A DNA stretch of 9,541 nucleotides from Rhodospirillaceae bacterium (GTDB lineage Bacteria > Pseudomonadota > Alphaproteobacteria > UBA828), in NCBI GenBank assembly GCA_028819955.1, contig JAPPKP010000174.1:1-9541 (forward strand), written 5' to 3'. Below the pieces are notes generated by a model. The model searched no databases. It saw only the letters and a list, made by a program, of their open reading frames with translations, and was not told where the DNA came from. Position numbers and translations under genes: made by a program. This document shows, one piece after another, positions 6,664 to 9,541 of the stretch (position 1 is the first letter of the stretch; every line of letters starts with the position of its first letter).

Positions 6664-7830
6664 ATGACAACGAGAATCGCCAACATCGAGCTGGTTCAGG
6701 TCTCCCTGCCGACGCGCCGCGAGCACAAGTGGACCGGGCTCACCGAGCCCATCGGCGGCTACATCCTGGTCCGCATGGAGGGCGAGAACGGACTGGTCGG
6801 CTGGGGCGAGGCGCCGGCGCTGAAGGACTGGGGCGGCGACTACGGCCGCTATTTCGGCGAATCGCCGGGCACGACACGCTTCGTGGTCGAAGCCTATTTG
6901 GCGCCTGCGGTCGCCGGCCTCGACCCGGCCCAGCCGGCGCTGCTCCATCGTGCGATGGATGCCGCGATCAAGGGCTACCCCTACGCCAAGGGTGCGGTCG
7001 AGATGGCGGCCTACGACCTCGCCGGTCGCACGCTCGGCGTGCCGGTGCATCGGCTCCTCGGCGGCATGCTGCGCGAGGCCGTGCCGATCACCCATTCCAT
7101 CGGGCTGCTGCCCATCGACGAGGCGATCGATGAATGCAAAATCGTTGTCGCCGAAGGCATCAGGACGATCAAGATCAAGGTCGGCGTCGATCCCGAGCGC
7201 GACGTCGAGATCGTGCGCCGCATCCGCGAGGCGGTGGGCCCCGCCACGGCGCTTTGTGTCGACGCCAATTGCGGCTACCGAACGCCCTACGAGGCTGTGA
7301 AGATCATCCGGTGGATGGAGCCTGCCGACCTGATCTACGCCGAGCAGCCCGTCGAAGGGATCGACGGGCTCGCCGAGGTCAGGCGCGGCATCGGTGTGCC
7401 GCTCATGGCCGACGAGAGCGCGTGGAACGCGCGCGACGTGATCGAGATTGCCGAGCGCCGCGCGGCAGACATCGTCTCGATATACACGACGAAGCCGGGC
7501 GGGCTGTTCCGCGCGATGCAGGTCGCCGCCGTGGCGCGCGCGGCGGGGCTGATCTCCAACGTCAACGGCTCGGTCGAGACCGGCGTCGGCAATCTCGCCA
7601 ACCTGCAGCTCGCCGCTGCCGCCGAGCCGGTGGTGCTGAGCTGCGTGGTGCCTGTCTCGATGCCGGCCGAGCACCGGGCCGGGCGGATCGGCGGGGTCTA
7701 TTACACCGACGACCTGATCGCCTCTCCGCTGGCTCACGTCGGGGGCGCCGTTCCGGTCCCGACGGGTCCGGGCATGGGGGTTGAGATCGACGAAGCGAAG
7801 ATCGAGCGCTACCGCGTGGACCCAACGTAA
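6664..7830 (+). CDS. Enolase-superfamily enzyme, muconate-lactonizing (MLE) subgroup
   Basis: This is a cytosolic Mg-dependent enzyme that removes the proton alpha to a carboxylate, giving racemisation, epimerisation, cycloisomerisation or dehydration. It has 388 residues, normal for the family. The N-terminal capping domain (about 1-125) is followed by a beta/alpha barrel. All MLE-subgroup residues are visible: K170-x-K172 at the end of strand 2, metal ligands D200 (VDAN), E227 (EQP) and D250 (ADES), and K277 (TTKPGG) on strand 6. A Lys rather than a His-Asp dyad on the opposite face separates it from true mandelate racemases. Known members of this subgroup include dipeptide epimerases, N-succinylamino acid racemase, o-succinylbenzoate synthase, muconate cycloisomerase and hydroxyproline-betaine epimerase. 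The neighbours, amine-type uptake and opine dehydrogenase, favour an amino acid derivative as substrate (inference). Confidence 0.93.
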   Translation: MTTRIANIELVQVSLPTRREHKWTGLTEPIGGYILVRMEGENGLVGWGEAPALKDWGGDYGRYFGESPGTTRFVVEAYLAPAVAGLDPAQPALLHRAMDAAIKGYPYAKGAVEMAAYDLAGRTLGVPVHRLLGGMLREAVPITHSIGLLPIDEAIDECKIVVAEGIRTIKIKVGVDPERDVEIVRRIREAVGPATALCVDANCGYRTPYEAVKIIRWMEPADLIYAEQPVEGIDGLAEVRRGIGVPLMADESAWNARDVIEIAERRAADIVSIYTTKPGGLFRAMQVAAVARAAGLISNVNGSVETGVGNLANLQLAAAAEPVVLSCVVPVSMPAEHRAGRIGGVYYTDDLIASPLAHVGGAVPVPTGPGMGVEIDEAKIERYRVDPT

Positions 7831-7854
7831 CGCAGCCTACTCGATCGACGGGTA

Positions 7855-8979
7855 TCACGCCGCCGCCTCCCCCTCCTGCACCAGGCGTCTCAGCGCCGCG
7901 GGCTCCAGGCCGGCGATTCCCATGCGCTCCAGGGTGAGCCCCTCCGTCGCGTAGTCGATGCCCGTCGCGGCCGAGAGAAGTGCGATGTGACTGTCGATGG
8001 TTGGCGTCTCGACCCCCGCCAGCCGGCCCAACGCGGCGATAGGCACCAGTCCGTAGCCGACATCCTCGTGTACATAGCGGTGGTCGAGCGAAGGCGGGCT
8101 CTTGAGCGTCGCGTTGGGGGCGCTCTCGCGGCAGGCGCGCGAGATCGAGCCGCTCTCCATCGCCCCGCGCGTCGTCAGCCCGGCCTTGTGGAACATCGCG
8201 AGGAATGGTCTTGCGGGCACGCCGAGCGAGCGAACGACGGCGAGCCGTTCCGCGTCAATTGCGGCCGCTGCGCGGCCGACCGCGTCGGTTACGCCTTCAC
8301 GATAGAACAGGAAGTTGCCGCCTGTGGCTTCGATCCGGCCGGCATTCAGCAGCATGCCCGGCGGATGAAAGACCGCGTTGATGTTGGCAAGCCCGGTCTC
8401 GAGCACGCTGGAGGCGGGCCGGATCTCCGGGAACAGAGGGGAGATGGCCGCGTGTAGCCGCCCGGTGGCGCTGCCGGGCAGCGCAGCGAACATCAGGGAC
8501 CTGGTGTAGCTGTAAATCCCGACCCTCGCCGGCGCTTCGATCCGGCAAATGTAGGTAAGGGTCACCGTCTCGCAGATGTCGAGCGGAGAGGTGTGGCCGG
8601 CACGGCGCACCTCGGCACGGAAGTGGAGGCCCCCGCCGGTATGGCCGGGATTGAGGAAGACGGGCGTGCCCTCCTCGAGAACCCCGGCGAGGCGTTCGGC
8701 GTACCAGCCGTGGGCGACCGAGGGGACGACCAGCATCACGAGGTCGGCACCGGCGACCGCTTCGGCGATGTCGGTGGTCAGCAGGGCGGGCGTCTCGCGG
8801 CCCTCGAAGATGCCGTGGGAGTCAATGCCGCCGTTGGCGCGAATGGGCTCCAGGCTCTCCTCGCGACGCGCGTGCAGGCGGACCTCGAAACCCCGACACG
8901 TCAGATCGGCCGCGGCTGCGTACCCGCCATGCCCCGCGCCCATCACCGCGACCGATCGGATTTGCTTCGCGCCCGTCAT
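7855..8979 (-). CDS. NAD(P)-dependent opine dehydrogenase (octopine/nopaline dehydrogenase family)
   Basis: This cytosolic oxidoreductase should interconvert an opine (N-(carboxyalkyl) amino acid) with an amino acid plus a 2-oxo acid. It has 374 residues, close to the family norm of about 360-400. The N-terminal Rossmann domain has G14-A-G16-H-G-G19 after the first strand and VMLVVPSVAH at 81-90. The C-terminal octopine-dehydrogenase domain carries NAVFHPPGMLLNAGRIE with H205, then R301 and D306 in HRYVHEDVGYGLVPI. These match in order and spacing the catalytic His, Arg and Asp of the characterised Arthrobacter enzyme (His202, Arg292, Asp297, from memory). The start is the ATG at 8977-8979; upstream Shine-Dalgarno is weak. 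It converges on the enolase gene with a 24-bp gap and has its own upstream region. Synthesis versus catabolism cannot be told; importers nearby suggest catabolism. Confidence 0.93.
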   Translation of the reverse strand: MTGAKQIRSVAVMGAGHGGYAAAADLTCRGFEVRLHARREESLEPIRANGGIDSHGIFEGRETPALLTTDIAEAVAGADLVMLVVPSVAHGWYAERLAGVLEEGTPVFLNPGHTGGGLHFRAEVRRAGHTSPLDICETVTLTYICRIEAPARVGIYSYTRSLMFAALPGSATGRLHAAISPLFPEIRPASSVLETGLANINAVFHPPGMLLNAGRIEATGGNFLFYREGVTDAVGRAAAAIDAERLAVVRSLGVPARPFLAMFHKAGLTTRGAMESGSISRACRESAPNATLKSPPSLDHRYVHEDVGYGLVPIAALGRLAGVETPTIDSHIALLSAATGIDYATEGLTLERMGIAGLEPAALRRLVQEGEAAA

Positions 8980-9056
8980 CCGTCATCGTCCGAGGGCGAT
9001 GTTGCTGGCCGCTGCGAGTCGAGGCAAGCCGACGGAACCCGCATTCCTTGTTGTCG

Positions 9057-9066
9057 TGACCGGTCA
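9057..9066. promoter_or_regulatory. 10-bp palindrome upstream of opine dehydrogenase
   Basis: TGACCGGTCA is a perfect palindrome 77-86 bp upstream of the opine dehydrogenase ATG. It could be a half of, or a whole, repressor site, but I see no second copy in the window and such short palindromes occur by chance. Confidence 0.25.
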
Positions 9067-9244
9067 GTCATGCCGTTGTCTGTGCGCGTGCTGCAATCCG
9101 CGCATAACGATCTCCAATCGACCCCATCCAAAATCCGTCTGGCAGCAATGGAAGCGTTGCCCACCTGACCCGTTAGCGCGTCCGTTTCAGATGCACCGAA
9201 GCACAACGCTCGGGAGTCGTGTCATGGCAACGCCGAACGCCGTC

Positions 9245-9283
9245 GGAAGGATCGTCCGCCGCCCGCGGGTCGGACGGTCCTCC
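9245..9283 (+). other. Strong noncoding hairpin with palindromic loop
   Basis: GGAAGGATCGTCCG (9245-9258) pairs with CGGACGGTCCTCC (9271-9283), giving 13 pairs with one bulged A and one U-G wobble if transcribed from the plus strand. The 12-nt loop contains the palindrome CCCGCGGG (9262-9269). The wobble pairs in the plus-strand RNA but would be an A-C mismatch in the minus-strand RNA, so a plus-strand transcript is favoured. No T tract follows. Function is unknown; a leader, a small RNA or an attenuator are possible. Confidence 0.55.
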
Positions 9284-9521
9284 CACTGCGGCGTGCTTCG
9301 TTTCCGTGCTTCCCCCGAGGCTTCCGGCCCGCCGCCGTAGGCCCGTTGCGCACCGTTGCCGGAGCCAGACCGCAGCTCTTGGGACCGGCACCCGATTCCC
9401 ACACAGCGCCGAGCGCGGGTCCCCGTGCGCGTCGTCTTCTGATATGCTCGGGAGCGGGACGCTGTCTGTGACTGTGGTGAGCGATGCGGGCTGGGGCGAG
9501 CGGCGGCCCGGCGCACCCGAG

Positions 9522-9541
9522 CCCCCCCCCCCCCCCGGGGG
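9522..9541. repeat. Terminal homopolymer run, 15 C then 5 G
   Basis: The window ends with 15 consecutive C followed by 5 G. No other homopolymer of this length occurs here. At a sequence edge this is best read as a sequencing or assembly artefact rather than biology. Confidence 0.85.

Larger units (their letters stand above)
8980..9541. other. Mostly gene-free tail at right edge
   Basis: No convincing gene is seen in these 562 bp. The part next to the opine dehydrogenase (8980-9130) should contain that gene's promoter and has a perfect palindrome TGACCGGTCA at 9057-9066, about 78 bp upstream of the ATG. A strong hairpin lies at 9245-9283. TATGCT at 9443-9448 resembles a plus-strand -10 but lacks a -35 partner. 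A frame beginning ATG at 9484 runs open into the edge for about 19 codons, but its end is the C-run, so it is not called. No tRNA or repeat array is visible. Confidence 0.6.

Noticed and set aside
4935..7133. 732-codon plus-strand frame antisense to the binding protein and running into the enolase gene
   Set aside because: It spans several genes on both strands, is composed of low-complexity charged residues, and lacks any recognisable domain; it is a GC-driven shadow.
8262..8269. GCGGCCGC palindrome
   Set aside because: It lies inside the opine dehydrogenase coding sequence in an alanine-rich stretch and is explained by codon use.
8976..9206. 76-codon minus-strand frame whose stop overlaps the opine dehydrogenase start by ATGA
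   Set aside because: The overlap is suggestive of coupling, but the start is a TTG without Shine-Dalgarno, internal Met starts are also poorly served, and the protein resembles no family I know.
8576..9340. Long plus-strand frames over the opine dehydrogenase gene and beyond
   Set aside because: They are Arg/Pro/Ala/Ser-rich antisense frames of a clear gene, as expected at high GC, with no domain pattern.
1..9541. CRISPR array, insertion sequence, tRNA, rRNA, toxin-antitoxin or defence genes
   Set aside because: I looked for spaced repeats, terminal inverted repeats with a transposase, cloverleaf arms and known defence domains on both strands and found none.

Overview
The window is GC-rich, tightly packed bacterial DNA, about two thirds G+C by eye. 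Twin-arginine export, Shine-Dalgarno-led genes, ATGA/GTGA stop-start overlaps and PotABCD-type uptake operons fit an alphaproteobacterium, probably an uncultured or metagenomic one. That assignment is an inference from style and gene content; no rRNA or other marker gene is present. The sequence opens inside a gene and ends in a 15-C run followed by 5 G, so at least the right edge looks like a contig end.

Layout. (1) Positions 1-3322, plus strand: one operon-like run with the 3' part of a PotA-type ABC ATPase, two PotB/PotC-type permeases, a zinc nucleobase/nucleoside deaminase related to guanine deaminase, and a small VOC (glyoxalase-fold) protein. (2) Positions 3346-6389, minus strand: a second spermidine/putrescine-type import operon, in transcription order a Tat-exported substrate-binding protein, a strong intercistronic hairpin, a PotB-type permease and a PotC-type permease. 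No ATPase gene accompanies it. The two runs converge at a small hairpin near 3325-3341. (3) Positions 6390-6663: a divergent regulatory gap. (4) Positions 6664-7830, plus strand: an enolase-superfamily enzyme of the muconate-lactonizing (MLE) subgroup with all expected catalytic residues. (5) Positions 7855-8979, minus strand: an octopine/nopaline-type opine dehydrogenase, convergent with the enolase. (6) Positions 8980-9541: a mostly gene-free tail with one strong hairpin, ending in the homopolymer.

How it may work together. The content reads as a catabolic/uptake island for small nitrogen-containing solutes: two importers of the polyamine/opine/amino-acid-derivative type, a C-N deaminase, an epimerase/cycloisomerase-type enolase and an opine dehydrogenase. 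A plausible but unproven reading is uptake of an N-substituted amino acid (opine-like or betaine-like), epimerisation by the MLE enzyme, and oxidative C-N cleavage by the opine dehydrogenase. No defence system, mobile element, CRISPR array, tRNA or rRNA was found. Every protein belongs to a known superfamily; what may be new is the gene combination and the substrate.
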